Source of the DNA: Vibrio fluvialis
Lineage (GTDB): Bacteria; Pseudomonadota; Gammaproteobacteria; Enterobacterales; Vibrionaceae
Direction: 5' to 3'
Length of the DNA stretch: 64,000 nt
NCBI RefSeq assembly: GCF_900460245.1
Contig: NZ_UHIP01000001.1
Coordinates: 558,001 to 622,000 of the forward strand
Shown here: in pieces, positions 7,809 to 16,475 of the stretch
How positions within the stretch are numbered: position 1 is the first letter of the stretch
How the letters are laid out: every line of letters begins with the position of its first letter
Made by a program: the position numbers and the translations under genes
Notes under the pieces: model-generated
What the model saw: only the letters and a program-made list of their open reading frames with translations
Database searches by the model: none
Told to the model about the DNA's origin: nothing

Positions 7809-9236
7809 TTAAAAGCCACCGAAGCAGAGGTATTTGATGTTGAGGTATTCGTCGATGCCTTGTTTGGCGCCTTCGCGGCCAAAACCGGACTGCTTCACGC
7901 CGCCAAATGGCGCGACTTCGTTGGAAATCAGCCCTTCGTTGATACCGACCATGCCGTATTCCAGTTTTTCAGCGATGTGGAAAGCGCGGTGAATATTGTT
8001 GGTGTAGAAGTAGCTGGCGAGGCCATAAATGGTGTCATTGGCACAGCTCACCAGTTCCTCATCATGAGAGAAACGTACGATTGGCGCGACCGGGCCAAAC
8101 AGCTCAGTCTGGACAATGTCCATCTCCTGCGTCACGTTGGTCAGTACGGTCGGCTCAACAAACAGTCCGCCAGCCGATTTTCCGCCCAGCGCAATGCTGG
8201 CGCCTTGTTCGACCGCGGTGTTGATGTAACCGAGCACACTGTTTTTGGCTTTGATGTCAATCAGCGGACCGATATTGACGCCGGTTTCAAGGCCGTTGCC
8301 TATTTTCAGCTCGGCAACGGCAGCAACAAATTTAGTCACGAACTCGTCATACACCGCATCCTGCACATAGAAACGGTTGGCGCACACGCAGGTTTGACCG
8401 GCGTTACGGAATTTCGAGGCAATGGCCCCTTGCACCGCGGCATCAATGTCGGCGTCATCAAACACGATAAACGGTGCGTTGCCGCCCAGCTCCATCGACG
8501 TGCGTTTGATGGTGCCCGCGCATTGGGTAATCAGGTGGCGGCCCACTTGAGTCGACCCGGTGAACGACAGCTTTTTGATGTCCTCGTGAGTGCAGAAAAT
8601 ATCGCCAACCGCGACCGATGAATGGTTGTTGAGCACAATCAGCAGATCTTGAGGCAGCCCCGCCTGATAGGCCAGCTCGGCGGTCGCATAAGCCGACAGC
8701 GGTGTTTGGTTGGCAGGCTTGACGATGAAGCTGCAACCAGCGGCCAGCGCAGGCGCGGCCTTGCGGGTGATCATCGCAATCGGGAAGTTCCATGGCGTGA
8801 TGGCGGCGGCGACACCAATCGGTTGTTTCACGGTCAGCAGACGTTTATTACCAGCCGGTGACGGAATGGTATCGCCATAGGTACGTTTGCCTTCTTCGGC
8901 AAACCACTGAATGAATGAGGCGCCGTACATCACTTCCCCTTTGGCTTCAGCCAGAGGTTTACCCTGTTCGAGTGTCATGATGCGTGCCAGATCGTCGGCG
9001 TTATCCAGCATCAAGTCGTACCAACGCTTGAGAATCACTGAGCGCTCAGCTGCACTTTTTTCCTGCCAAACAAGCTGTGCCTGTTTCGAACGGGCAATCA
9101 GTTCATGAATGGTTTGCGTATCCAGCGACGGAATGTAGGCCAGAATCTCATCGGTGGCGGGGTTTAGTACCGCAATCGCGTCATCACTGGCGGCGCAGGT
9201 CGCATTCAGCAGAGTTTTGTTAACAATGTGCTCCAT
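7809..9236 (-). CDS. gabD: Succinate-semialdehyde dehydrogenase (GabD-like)
   Basis: 475 aa from ATG 9236; upstream in-frame ATG/GTG codons lack a convincing ribosome binding site. Aldehyde dehydrogenase superfamily: N150 (TPWNFP), E249 (MELGGNAPF) and nucleophile C283 (NAGQTCVCANR) are all present, so it should be active. It oxidises succinate semialdehyde to succinate with NAD(P), completing the two-step breakdown begun by GabT. It is the first gene of the minus-strand operon and is divergent from the TRAP operon across a 219-base region that holds the GTACCA repeats. Confidence 0.9.
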   Translation of the reverse strand: MEHIVNKTLLNATCAASDDAIAVLNPATDEILAYIPSLDTQTIHELIARSKQAQLVWQEKSAAERSVILKRWYDLMLDNADDLARIMTLEQGKPLAEAKGEVMYGASFIQWFAEEGKRTYGDTIPSPAGNKRLLTVKQPIGVAAAITPWNFPIAMITRKAAPALAAGCSFIVKPANQTPLSAYATAELAYQAGLPQDLLIVLNNHSSVAVGDIFCTHEDIKKLSFTGSTQVGRHLITQCAGTIKRTSMELGGNAPFIVFDDADIDAAVQGAIASKFRNAGQTCVCANRFYVQDAVYDEFVTKFVAAVAELKIGNGLETGVNIGPLIDIKAKNSVLGYINTAVEQGASIALGGKSAGGLFVEPTVLTNVTQEMDIVQTELFGPVAPIVRFSHDEELVSCANDTIYGLASYFYTNNIHRAFHIAEKLEYGMVGINEGLISNEVAPFGGVKQSGFGREGAKQGIDEYLNIKYLCFGGF

Positions 9237-9297
9237 ATTTGTGTCTCTTTTGTAGGCTGTTGATTGCATGTTAGACACAAAAAGTGGGTCGCACTGA

Positions 9298-9350
9298 GTA
9301 CCAGTTGGTCACAAACGTTGGTACCAGAACGGCAAGCCTGGCTGGTACCA
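9298..9350. promoter_or_regulatory. Three GTACCA direct repeats: probable operator of the MocR-type regulator
   Basis: GTACCA occurs at 9298-9303, 9321-9326 and 9345-9350, spaced 23 and 24 bases, all in the same orientation, midway between gabD and the TRAP operon. GabR of Bacillus binds ATACCA repeats, which differ at one base. The second and third copies sit in GGTACC palindromes, and the first is followed by TTGGT, giving partial inverted symmetry. Confidence 0.6.
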
Positions 9351-9455
9351 TAACAACTTCGCGACTGGCACTATCGCATTCCTTTTCCGTTCTTCATATT
9401 GAGTCGGGAAACAAATCAATAACAAAAGTGTAACGATGCAGGAAGAGGAATTTCT

Positions 9456-10472
9456 ATGTTAAGTGTAAAGGGAACCAAGCTGGCGAAAGCCGTTCTGGCC
9501 GCGGCTGTCGGGGTCAGTGCACTGATGTGTTCGACCGCGACCATGGCCGCGCAGTACAACTGGCGTTTCGCGAACTTATACGGCCGTGGCACCGCGTTTG
9601 GTGAGGTGTATGAAGACCTGGCAAAAAATATTGAGACCATGTCTAACGGCCGCATTGCGGTGCAGGTGCTGTACTCCGGTGAAGGCGTCGGGACCAGCGG
9701 TATTCTGAATGCGGTGAAATCGGGTCTGATCACTATGGGCGCACCGTTTCAGCCAATGCATGCCGGTGAATTCCCGGCGGGCGTGGTAGAAGTCGGCCTG
9801 CCGGGCGGTACGTCGGATGTGGCTGAACTGACCACGCTGTTCCACGACAAAGGCTGGGGAAAAATTCTTAAAGAAGCGTACGGTTCGCAAGGCCTCGAAT
9901 GGCTGGATCCTTACATTCAGCCACCGGTTTACATCATCACCAAACAGCCCATCAATTCGATTGCCGATTTCAAAGGCCTGAAGATTCGTGCGCCAGGCGC
10001 GTACGGCAAGTTCCTGCGCAATCTGGGGGCATCTCCGGTTTCTCTGGCGTGGAGCGAAATTTACACCTCGCTGGCGACGGGTGTTATCGATGGATCAATC
10101 GGGTCGAACATGATTGACCACCGCGATGGTAACCACGTTGAAGTGGCGAAATACATGTACCCGGTGCCACTGGCGGGCGCGCAGGTTCTGCCAATCATTG
10201 TTAATAAGAAAGAGTGGATCAAACTGCCTGCCGACTTGCAGGCAATCGTGAAAGCGGCAACGGCGGCGCACGCTCAGGAACAGATGTCGAAATCAAAACT
10301 GTGGGAATCGCAAGCGGTGGCAGACATGGAGGCCAAAGGCCTGCAATGGAGCCCGCAGCCTTCAGAAGCGGATCTGAAAGCGTGGAAAGAAGCGGGCATG
10401 TCACTGGCGAAAGAGTACGCAGCGGAAGACAAGTACTCGAAGCAGCTGGTGGATATTCTCGAGCAACAATAA
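9456..10472 (+). CDS. TRAP transporter solute-binding protein (DctP family)
   Basis: 338 aa periplasmic binding protein. Residues 1-32 form a signal peptide with a basic start, a hydrophobic core and ATMAA before QYNW. The mature protein has the DctP-family body, with the conserved arginine that usually clamps a substrate carboxylate in FKGLKIRAPGAYG, and SEIYTSLATGVIDGSIG further on. GAGGAA precedes the ATG. It is the first gene of a three-gene TRAP operon facing gabD. The ligand is probably a carboxylate or amino acid that feeds GabT/GabD, but it cannot be named from the sequence. Confidence 0.9.
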   Translation: MLSVKGTKLAKAVLAAAVGVSALMCSTATMAAQYNWRFANLYGRGTAFGEVYEDLAKNIETMSNGRIAVQVLYSGEGVGTSGILNAVKSGLITMGAPFQPMHAGEFPAGVVEVGLPGGTSDVAELTTLFHDKGWGKILKEAYGSQGLEWLDPYIQPPVYIITKQPINSIADFKGLKIRAPGAYGKFLRNLGASPVSLAWSEIYTSLATGVIDGSIGSNMIDHRDGNHVEVAKYMYPVPLAGAQVLPIIVNKKEWIKLPADLQAIVKAATAAHAQEQMSKSKLWESQAVADMEAKGLQWSPQPSEADLKAWKEAGMSLAKEYAAEDKYSKQLVDILEQQ

Positions 10473-10526
10473 TGGACGACGCAGGTGAACCCGTTTGGGT
10501 TCGCCTGTTTTTATAGGGAGATTTCT

Positions 10527-11144
10527 ATGCTTGAAGCCATTTTACTGAGGTATTGCCAGTTCACGAAATACGTCGTCAGTCTGATTGGACGCTCAGTGTC
10601 GTATTTGCTTCCCGTGCTTGCCGCGATCGTATTCTACGAAGTGTTTGCCCGTTACGTGCTGAACCGCCCGACTATCTGGGGCTATGACACATCGCTGTTT
10701 TTGTTTGGCTACATTGCGGCATTAGGCGGCGCGTATGCTCAGCAACGCGAAGCGCACATTAACGTCGATATTATTCACGCCAAAGTGTCGGAAAAAACAC
10801 GCCGCATTTTTGATGTACTGACCAGCATTCTGGCGATGGGCTTCTTGGCCGTGATGGCTAAAACCTGTGGCGGCATGTTCATCGAAAGTGTCGAATTTAA
10901 CTACAAAACCCAGAGTGAATGGGCTCCGGCCATGCATCACTTCTGGCTGATGATTACCGTCTCTGCGGTGATTTTTATTGCCCAGCATTCTACGGAGCTG
11001 ATTGCCAATCTGTTCTTTTTGATCAAAGGCCGCGAATTGAATGGTGAGGTTCACCAGCACGTCAATCTGACTGAGCAGCCATTTAAGGTCGATAACGACC
11101 AGCTGGATTCCGTTTTTGACAAGGAGAGCCCAAATGGGAATTGA
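10527..11144 (+). CDS. TRAP transporter small membrane subunit (DctQ family)
   Basis: 205 aa. The start is ATG 10527 with GGGAG seven bases upstream; the longer open frame to 10485 has no ribosome site. Four hydrophobic segments at about 15-40, 55-75, 95-115 and 135-160 fit DctQ topology, and the loop between the second and third carries the typical QQREAHINVDII. The hydrophilic tail of about 40 residues is acidic. The gene overlaps the next one by 11 bases, so expression is coupled. It bridges the binding protein and the large DctM permease. Confidence 0.9.
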   Translation: MLEAILLRYCQFTKYVVSLIGRSVSYLLPVLAAIVFYEVFARYVLNRPTIWGYDTSLFLFGYIAALGGAYAQQREAHINVDIIHAKVSEKTRRIFDVLTSILAMGFLAVMAKTCGGMFIESVEFNYKTQSEWAPAMHHFWLMITVSAVIFIAQHSTELIANLFFLIKGRELNGEVHQHVNLTEQPFKVDNDQLDSVFDKESPNGN

Positions 11145-12456
11145 GATGTTAACCCTGCTTCTGTTGGGTTGTATCCTGACCGCGTTCGTTCTTGGTGCCC
11201 AGGTTGGTCTGGCGCTGGGTGGGATCGCAATGGGTGTCGGTTATCTGGTGTGGGGGGAGTCGCTGTTTAATATTATTCCGACTACCGTCGAGAGCACCTT
11301 CTTTAACTTTATTTTGCTGGCGATCCCGCTCTATATCTACATGGGACAGATTTTGACGCGTTCCGGGATCGGCGATGCCATGTTTAATGCCAGCCAACTG
11401 GCTATCGGCCGTGTGCGAGGATCGCTGGCGATCAGCGTGATCGGCGTATGTTCGATGATCGGTGCCATGGTAGGGATCATTGGTGCGGGCATCATGACCT
11501 CCAGTTCGATTGCGCTCAAACCTATGCTTGAACGTGGCTACGATAAGAAGCTGGCGCTTGGGGTTATTATGGCGGGCGGCTCACTGGGCATTCTGATTCC
11601 GCCGAGCATTCCGATGATCATGTTCGCGTCGTCCACTCAGAACTCGGTCGGCAAGATGTTTCTCGGCGCGATGGTACCCGCGCTGATTACCATCGTGCTG
11701 CTAATAAGTTATGTGGTGATCAGCTGTAAGCTGCGTCCGGAACGTGCGCCGATGGATATCGATAATGACATCGAAGTGCCTAAAGGCTATGAGCTGTTTA
11801 AAACCATTCGTGATGGCGCTTCATCATTTGCTCTGATTGTGGTGGTACTCGGCAGCATCATTGCCGGGATTGCGACGCCAACCGAATCCGGCGCGCTGGG
11901 CGTGATGGGGGCGATTCTGCTCTCGATTCTGTTTAAGCGTTTTAAACCGGAATTGCTGATGCGTTCTGGCATGCAAACCGCCATGCTGGTGAGTGTCGCG
12001 ATGTGGATTATTCTCGGGGCGTCGGTGTTCAGTAATTTCCATCTGTTGATGGGCATTCAGGGCATGGTCTCGGGCTTTACTCAGAATCTCGATCTGCCGC
12101 CGATTGTGATCATCATGATGTTCCAGGTCATTATGCTGCTGCTCGGTTTTATCATTGATGAATTCATTATTGTGCTGATGTGCGCGCCGATATTTACTCC
12201 GGTGGCCGTGTCGCTCGGCTATGACCCCATCTGGTTCGGCGTATTGATGATTCTCAACATTGTGATTGCGGTGCAGACGCCGCCCTATGGGTTTGCGCTG
12301 TTCTACCTCAAAGGCATCGCGCCGAAAGGGGTCACGATGATGGATCTGTATAAATCCGTCACCCCATTCATCATGGTGCAATTTGTGGTTTTGGTGATCT
12401 GTATGCTGTTCCCGGATCTGGTCACCTGGTTGCCTAATAAGGTGATGAATTCCTAA
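11134..12456 (+). CDS. TRAP transporter large permease (DctM family)
   Basis: 440 aa, hydrophobic throughout, consistent with about 12 membrane segments. It forms the ion-coupled import channel of the TRAP system, driven by the Na+ or H+ gradient. Recognisable DctM features are GAMVGIIGAGIMTSSSIALK, GGSLGILIPPSIPMIMF and FIIDEFIIVLMCAPIF. The ATG at 11134 is preceded by AAGGAGAG and lies inside the end of dctQ. It is the last gene of the operon and is followed by a hairpin. Confidence 0.92.
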   Translation: MGIEMLTLLLLGCILTAFVLGAQVGLALGGIAMGVGYLVWGESLFNIIPTTVESTFFNFILLAIPLYIYMGQILTRSGIGDAMFNASQLAIGRVRGSLAISVIGVCSMIGAMVGIIGAGIMTSSSIALKPMLERGYDKKLALGVIMAGGSLGILIPPSIPMIMFASSTQNSVGKMFLGAMVPALITIVLLISYVVISCKLRPERAPMDIDNDIEVPKGYELFKTIRDGASSFALIVVVLGSIIAGIATPTESGALGVMGAILLSILFKRFKPELLMRSGMQTAMLVSVAMWIILGASVFSNFHLLMGIQGMVSGFTQNLDLPPIVIIMMFQVIMLLLGFIIDEFIIVLMCAPIFTPVAVSLGYDPIWFGVLMILNIVIAVQTPPYGFALFYLKGIAPKGVTMMDLYKSVTPFIMVQFVVLVICMLFPDLVTWLPNKVMNS

Positions 12457-12485
12457 TCCAGTCGATGGTACGCTTCTGATATTCA

Positions 12486-12530
12486 CAACCTCTCTCTGAT
12501 GTGCAGCCAAGCAAAAGGGAGAGGTTGTTC
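12486..12530 (+). terminator. Terminator-like hairpin after the TRAP operon
   Basis: CAACCTCTCTC (12486-12496) pairs with GGGAGAGGTTG (12517-12527) around a 20-base loop; a weak T-rich tail (TTCTCATTTC) follows. It separates the accessory module from the purine permease. Confidence 0.55.
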
Positions 12531-12666
12531 TCATTTCTGAACTCTCATTCAAGTCGGTTAATTTCTAGTCGAAACGCCTGCCATTTATGTGTAACCGTGC
12601 ATAGTTCTTTCTTAGTTTCTGCAAAATCGATGCAAATTCCGTCTGGAATTTGTGATTTGATAACTT

Positions 12667-12704
12667 TATAATCTGCGCCCAATCGATTACGCAACCGTTT
12701 ACTT
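12667..12704 (+). promoter_or_regulatory. Promoter -10 and PurR-type operator of the purine permease
   Basis: TATAAT at 12667-12672 is followed at 12689-12704 by ACGCAACCGTTTACTT, which matches the PurR box ACGCAAACGTTTGCGT in 13 of 16 positions. The box lies just past the expected transcription start, a position suited to repression when purines are plentiful. No good -35 element is seen. Confidence 0.65.
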
Positions 12705-12727
12705 TTTACCTTTATTAGGATTCGAAC

Positions 12728-14020
12728 ATGCTGGAAAGGCTATTCAAACTCAGTGAAAATGGCACCAACGTGCGCACTGAGATCATTGCAGGGGTCACCA
12801 CCTTCCTGACAATGGCATACATTATTTTCGTTAACCCAGCGATTCTTTCAGATGCCGGAATGGATCGTGGTGCAGTCTTTGTTGCTACCTGTCTGGCAGC
12901 GGCGGTTGGCTGTTTCATCATGGGTCTGATCGCGAACTACCCAATTGCACAAGCTCCGGGTATGGGCCTGAACGCATTCTTCACTTATGTGGTTGTGCTG
13001 GGCATGGGTTACACCTGGCAGGTGGCACTGGCGGCGGTATTCTGCTCGGGTGTGCTGTTCATTCTGCTGAGCCTGTTTAAGATTCGTGAGTGGATCATTA
13101 ACTCGATTCCAATGTCACTCAGAACGGGTATCTCTGCGGGTATCGGTCTGTTCCTGGCGTTCATCGCGCTGAAAAATGCCGGTATCGTGGTAGACAACCC
13201 AGCGACTCTGGTTTCTCTGGGTGCGATTACTTCTCTGCCTGCGGTACTGGGAGCTCTGGGCTTCTTCCTGACCATCGCGTTGGTACACCGCGGCGTGAAA
13301 GGCGCGGTAATGATTGCCATTCTGTCGATCACCGCTCTGGGCCTGATTTTCGGTGACGTGCAGTGGGGCGGCGTGATGTCGGCTCCGCCAAGCATCGCAC
13401 CGACGTTCATGCAACTGGATTTCTCTTCTGTGTTTGAAGTAGGTATGATTTCAGTCGTGTTTGCCTTCCTGTTCGTTGACCTGTTTGATACGGCGGGTAC
13501 GTTGGTTGGTGTGGCAACGAAAGCGGGCCTTATTGGTGAAGACGGCAAGATTCCACGTCTGAACCGCGCGCTGCTGGCTGACTCAACCGCGACTTCTGTG
13601 GGTGCTCTGCTGGGTACGTCAAACACCACTTCTTACGTAGAAAGTGTGTCTGGTGTCGCGGCGGGTGGCCGTACCGGTCTGACCGCAGTTGTGGTTGGTA
13701 TTTTGTTCCTACTTGCATTATTCTTCTCGCCATTAGCGGGTATGATCCCAGCCTACGCAACATCAGGTGCGCTGTTCTATGTCGCAATTCTGATGCTTTC
13801 AGGCCTAGTCAGCATTGACTGGCGTGATCTGACAGAAGCGGCCCCGACGGTGGTAACCTGTCTTCTGATGCCACTGACTTTCTCAATTGCAGAAGGTATT
13901 TCAATGGGCTTCATCGCGTACGCGCTGATTAAGCTTCTGAGTGGCAAAGGTCGCAACGTATCACTCAGCGTCTGGGTGATGGCGATCATCTTTGCAGTCA
14001 AATACATTCTTGCCGCGTAA
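12728..14020 (+). CDS. NCS2/AzgA-family purine base permease
   Basis: 430 aa inner-membrane protein with about 12-14 hydrophobic segments. The AzgA/GhxP/AdeP branch of nucleobase transporters is indicated by the opening TEIIAGVTTFLTMAYIIFVNP, GMGLNAFFTY, and FVDLFDTAGTLVGVATKAG with its charged substrate-site residues. It imports adenine, guanine or hypoxanthine by proton symport. It lies 39 bases before gpt with no terminator between, so uptake and salvage are co-transcribed, and a PurR-type box precedes it. Which base it prefers cannot be read from sequence. Confidence 0.9.
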   Translation: MLERLFKLSENGTNVRTEIIAGVTTFLTMAYIIFVNPAILSDAGMDRGAVFVATCLAAAVGCFIMGLIANYPIAQAPGMGLNAFFTYVVVLGMGYTWQVALAAVFCSGVLFILLSLFKIREWIINSIPMSLRTGISAGIGLFLAFIALKNAGIVVDNPATLVSLGAITSLPAVLGALGFFLTIALVHRGVKGAVMIAILSITALGLIFGDVQWGGVMSAPPSIAPTFMQLDFSSVFEVGMISVVFAFLFVDLFDTAGTLVGVATKAGLIGEDGKIPRLNRALLADSTATSVGALLGTSNTTSYVESVSGVAAGGRTGLTAVVVGILFLLALFFSPLAGMIPAYATSGALFYVAILMLSGLVSIDWRDLTEAAPTVVTCLLMPLTFSIAEGISMGFIAYALIKLLSGKGRNVSLSVWVMAIIFAVKYILAA

Positions 14021-14059
14021 CACTGGCAAAAAACATTTCCAAACTTTAGGTCTATAACA

Positions 14060-14524
14060 ATGAGTAGAAAATTCGTTATCACTTGGGACAATATGCAGAA
14101 GTACTGCCGTGAACTGGCTGAACTTCAAATGCCTGCAGAACAATGGAAAGGTATCCTGGGTGTAAGCCGTGGTGGCCTGGTACCAGCTGCGATTCTGGCT
14201 CGCGAACTGGGTATTCGTTACGTGGATACCGTGTGTATCTCGAGCTACGACCACGATCATCAGCGTGACATGAGCGTTCTGAAAGCGCCTGAGCACGATG
14301 GCGAAGGTTTCCTGATTGTTGATGACCTGGTAGACAGTGGTGATACTGCACGTAAAATTCGTGAAATGTACCCGAAAGCTAAGTTTGTGACTGTATGCGC
14401 GAAGCCTGCAGGTCGTGACCTGGTGGATCAGTACGTTGTTGATATCCCGCAAGATACTTGGATTGAACAGCCTTGGGACATGGTGTTGTCTTACGTTGAA
14501 CCCGTCAACCGTAAACAAAAATAA
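14060..14524 (+). CDS. gpt: Xanthine-guanine phosphoribosyltransferase
   Basis: 154 aa. It converts guanine, xanthine and, more weakly, hypoxanthine to their nucleotides using PRPP. The PRPP-binding signature [14 protein letters not shown] is at about residues 84-97, and the N-terminal [18 protein letters not shown] holds the purine-salvage loop. It is second in an operon with the purine permease and is followed directly by a terminator. Confidence 0.96.
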   Translation: MSRKFVITWDNMQKYCRELAELQMPAEQWKGILGVSRGGLVPAAILARELGIRYVDTVCISSYDHDHQRDMSVLKAPEHDGEGFLIVDDLVDSGDTARKIREMYPKAKFVTVCAKPAGRDLVDQYVVDIPQDTWIEQPWDMVLSYVEPVNRKQK

Positions 14525-14549
14525 ACCGTGATTCTCAACTTTATTTGAT

Positions 14550-14577
14550 AATGGCCCTGTATAGGGCCATTTTTTTT
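14550..14577 (+). terminator. Terminator after gpt
   Basis: AATGGCCC / GGGCCATT (14550-14557 with 14564-14571), six-base loop, then a run of T to 14577. Confidence 0.9.
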
Positions 14578-14614
14578 ATTACTATTAGGCCATTCCTCTT
14601 AACAGAGACGCGTT

Positions 14615-15862
14615 ATGTCTGAAGAAATCAGTAAAAACCTTTCTGAGACTTTGTTCCAAAAGCACAAACAAGCCAAAGAAACGTCCTCTCTCACCCAGTA
14701 CATGCCAAGCAGTCAGGATTTCCTCGAACAGAAGAAAGAGCAGGATGGCTACGCCTGGTATCGTAACTTGCGCCGTCTGCAATGGGCCTGGCAGGGGATT
14801 GACCCGGTTGAACAAGAAGAAGTTCTGGCCCGTATTGCTTCCTCGAAACACTCCCGTACTGAGGAGCGTTGGCTGGATACGGTAATGGGGTATCGCAGTG
14901 GTAACTGGGCGTACGAATGGACGAAGTTAGGCATGCGCCATCAGGCGCGCGCGTCGCAAAAGCAGGGTGAAGAGGCCGCTGATGAAATGTTCGCCGCATC
15001 GCTCTGTTTCAGTATTGCCGGTTATCCGCATCTGAAAAATGACAACCTGTCGATTCAGGCTCAGGTCTTGGCCAATAACGCGTACACCGAAGCGTCGAAT
15101 CTGACCAAATACGTGGTCAAACGTCTCGAGTTTCCGTATCAGAACAAAAAAATTGTCGGTCACCTGCACCTTTCCAATACCGAGAAGCCGCAACCTGTGG
15201 TGATCGTCAGTGCCGGGCTCGATAGCCTGCAGACCGATATGTGGCGCTTGTTCCGCGATTTTCTGGTTAAGCGTGATATCGCCATGCTGACCATTGATAT
15301 GCCTTCTGTTGGCCACAGCTCGCACTGGGCGCTCACGGAAGATTCCTCATGTCTGCATCAGGCCGTACTGAATCAACTGAATACACTACCATGGGTAGAC
15401 CATTTCCGTGTCGGGCTGGTCGGTTTTCGTTTTGGCGGCAATGCGATGGTTCGCCTCTCGTTTCTTGAGCCGGAACGCATTCGCGCCTGTGTGTCGTTGG
15501 GAGCGCCAATTCATGACGTATTGGTTTCACCGAACAAGATGAAGCTGATGACCAAAATGTATCTGGATGTCCTGGCATCGCGCCTTGGCAAATCTGCCGT
15601 GGATATCGACAGCCTGTCCGGGCAGATGATGGCCTGGTCGCTGAAAGTACAGGGCTTCCTGTCCAGTCGTCGCACCAAAGTGCCGATTCTCGCTATGGGG
15701 CTGGAAGGCGATCCGGTGTCGCCGTACAGCGATAACCAGCTGGTGGCGATCTTTAGTCAGGGCGGAAAAGCGAAGCAAATTAAGAGTAAGACAATTACAC
15801 AAGGATATGAGCAATCCCTCGATTTAGCGATAAACTGGCTGGAAGACGAACTCTGTAGGTGA
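14615..15862 (+). CDS. frsA: FrsA-like esterase
   Basis: 415 aa, matching E. coli FrsA (414). Alpha/beta-hydrolase with the nucleophile-elbow region GLVGFRFGGNAMVRLS and a Tyr/Phe-rich N-terminal half of about 170 residues. FrsA is described as an esterase and as a partner of unphosphorylated EIIA-Glc that shifts flux between fermentation and respiration. The classical GxSxG serine is not obvious: the elbow reads G-F-R-F-G. It sits between gpt and crl. Confidence 0.92.
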   Translation: MSEEISKNLSETLFQKHKQAKETSSLTQYMPSSQDFLEQKKEQDGYAWYRNLRRLQWAWQGIDPVEQEEVLARIASSKHSRTEERWLDTVMGYRSGNWAYEWTKLGMRHQARASQKQGEEAADEMFAASLCFSIAGYPHLKNDNLSIQAQVLANNAYTEASNLTKYVVKRLEFPYQNKKIVGHLHLSNTEKPQPVVIVSAGLDSLQTDMWRLFRDFLVKRDIAMLTIDMPSVGHSSHWALTEDSSCLHQAVLNQLNTLPWVDHFRVGLVGFRFGGNAMVRLSFLEPERIRACVSLGAPIHDVLVSPNKMKLMTKMYLDVLASRLGKSAVDIDSLSGQMMAWSLKVQGFLSSRRTKVPILAMGLEGDPVSPYSDNQLVAIFSQGGKAKQIKSKTITQGYEQSLDLAINWLEDELCR

Positions 15863-15962
15863 CATTTGCCCTAATTTAGTTAAGAGTGATGAATGTATGT
15901 TTTTTTAAACATATGATTATTAAAAATAATAGTCATTCTTAACATTGAAACGGAGAGTCAAT

Positions 15963-16352
15963 ATGTCAGAGGTGACGAAAAGTCCTACCCATTATCGTTT
16001 GTTGTCAGCAATGAAAGCTATTGGTCCTTATTTGCGCGAAGGACAGTGCAAAGAAGGGTTCTATCTGTTTGATTGCCTTGCATTTTGTGTAAACGATAAA
16101 AAATCGCCAGAGAAACGTGAATTCTGGGGATGGTGGATGGAACTGAGTCCGACGTCAGAGGGGTTTGAGGCTAAGTATCATATCGGACGATACAACCTAG
16201 CCGGGGAATGGGATACCGATAAGCTGCCTGAGCATGCGCTACCGGAAGTCAATCGAACCCAGGAAGAATTTCATAAAAAGTTAGAGAAAACGTTAAAAGA
16301 ACGTTTCGCTCTGTCGTTATCTTTCCACGATCAGTCAATCGAATTCGTCTAG
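15963..16352 (+). CDS. crl: Crl, sigma-S stimulating factor
   Basis: 129 aa from ATG 15963 (GGAGAG five bases before); the open frame reaches six codons further but without a ribosome site. Crl binds RpoS and helps it join core RNA polymerase. Conserved segments include CKEGFYLFDCLAFCVN, FWGWWMELSP and the YHIGRYNLAGEWD region. It is encoded alone between frsA and proB, with its own terminator. Confidence 0.93.
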   Translation: MSEVTKSPTHYRLLSAMKAIGPYLREGQCKEGFYLFDCLAFCVNDKKSPEKREFWGWWMELSPTSEGFEAKYHIGRYNLAGEWDTDKLPEHALPEVNRTQEEFHKKLEKTLKERFALSLSFHDQSIEFV

Positions 16353-16380
16353 TTTTACCCGTCTGATTGACCAGTGAATC

Positions 16381-16406
16381 AAAAAGGTGCTTTTTAGCAC
16401 CTTTTT
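16381..16406 (+). terminator. Terminator after crl
   Basis: AAAAAGGTGC / GCACCTTTTT (16381-16390 with 16397-16406), ending in a T-run. Confidence 0.88.
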
Positions 16407-16475
16407 CTGCTTGTGCATTACGCAGTTGATTGCTAAAACATCCTCTCTTAAATGTTTTCCATCACAGAAGAAATC

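Noticed and set aside
11824..12552. 242-codon open frame on minus opposite the TRAP permease gene
   Set aside because: It is a mirror of dctM; composition is extremely rich in His, Arg, Gln and Asn, with no ribosome site and no recognisable domain.
13009..13629. 206-codon open frame on minus opposite the purine permease
   Set aside because: Low-complexity Arg/Ser/Pro translation antisense to a clear membrane protein gene.
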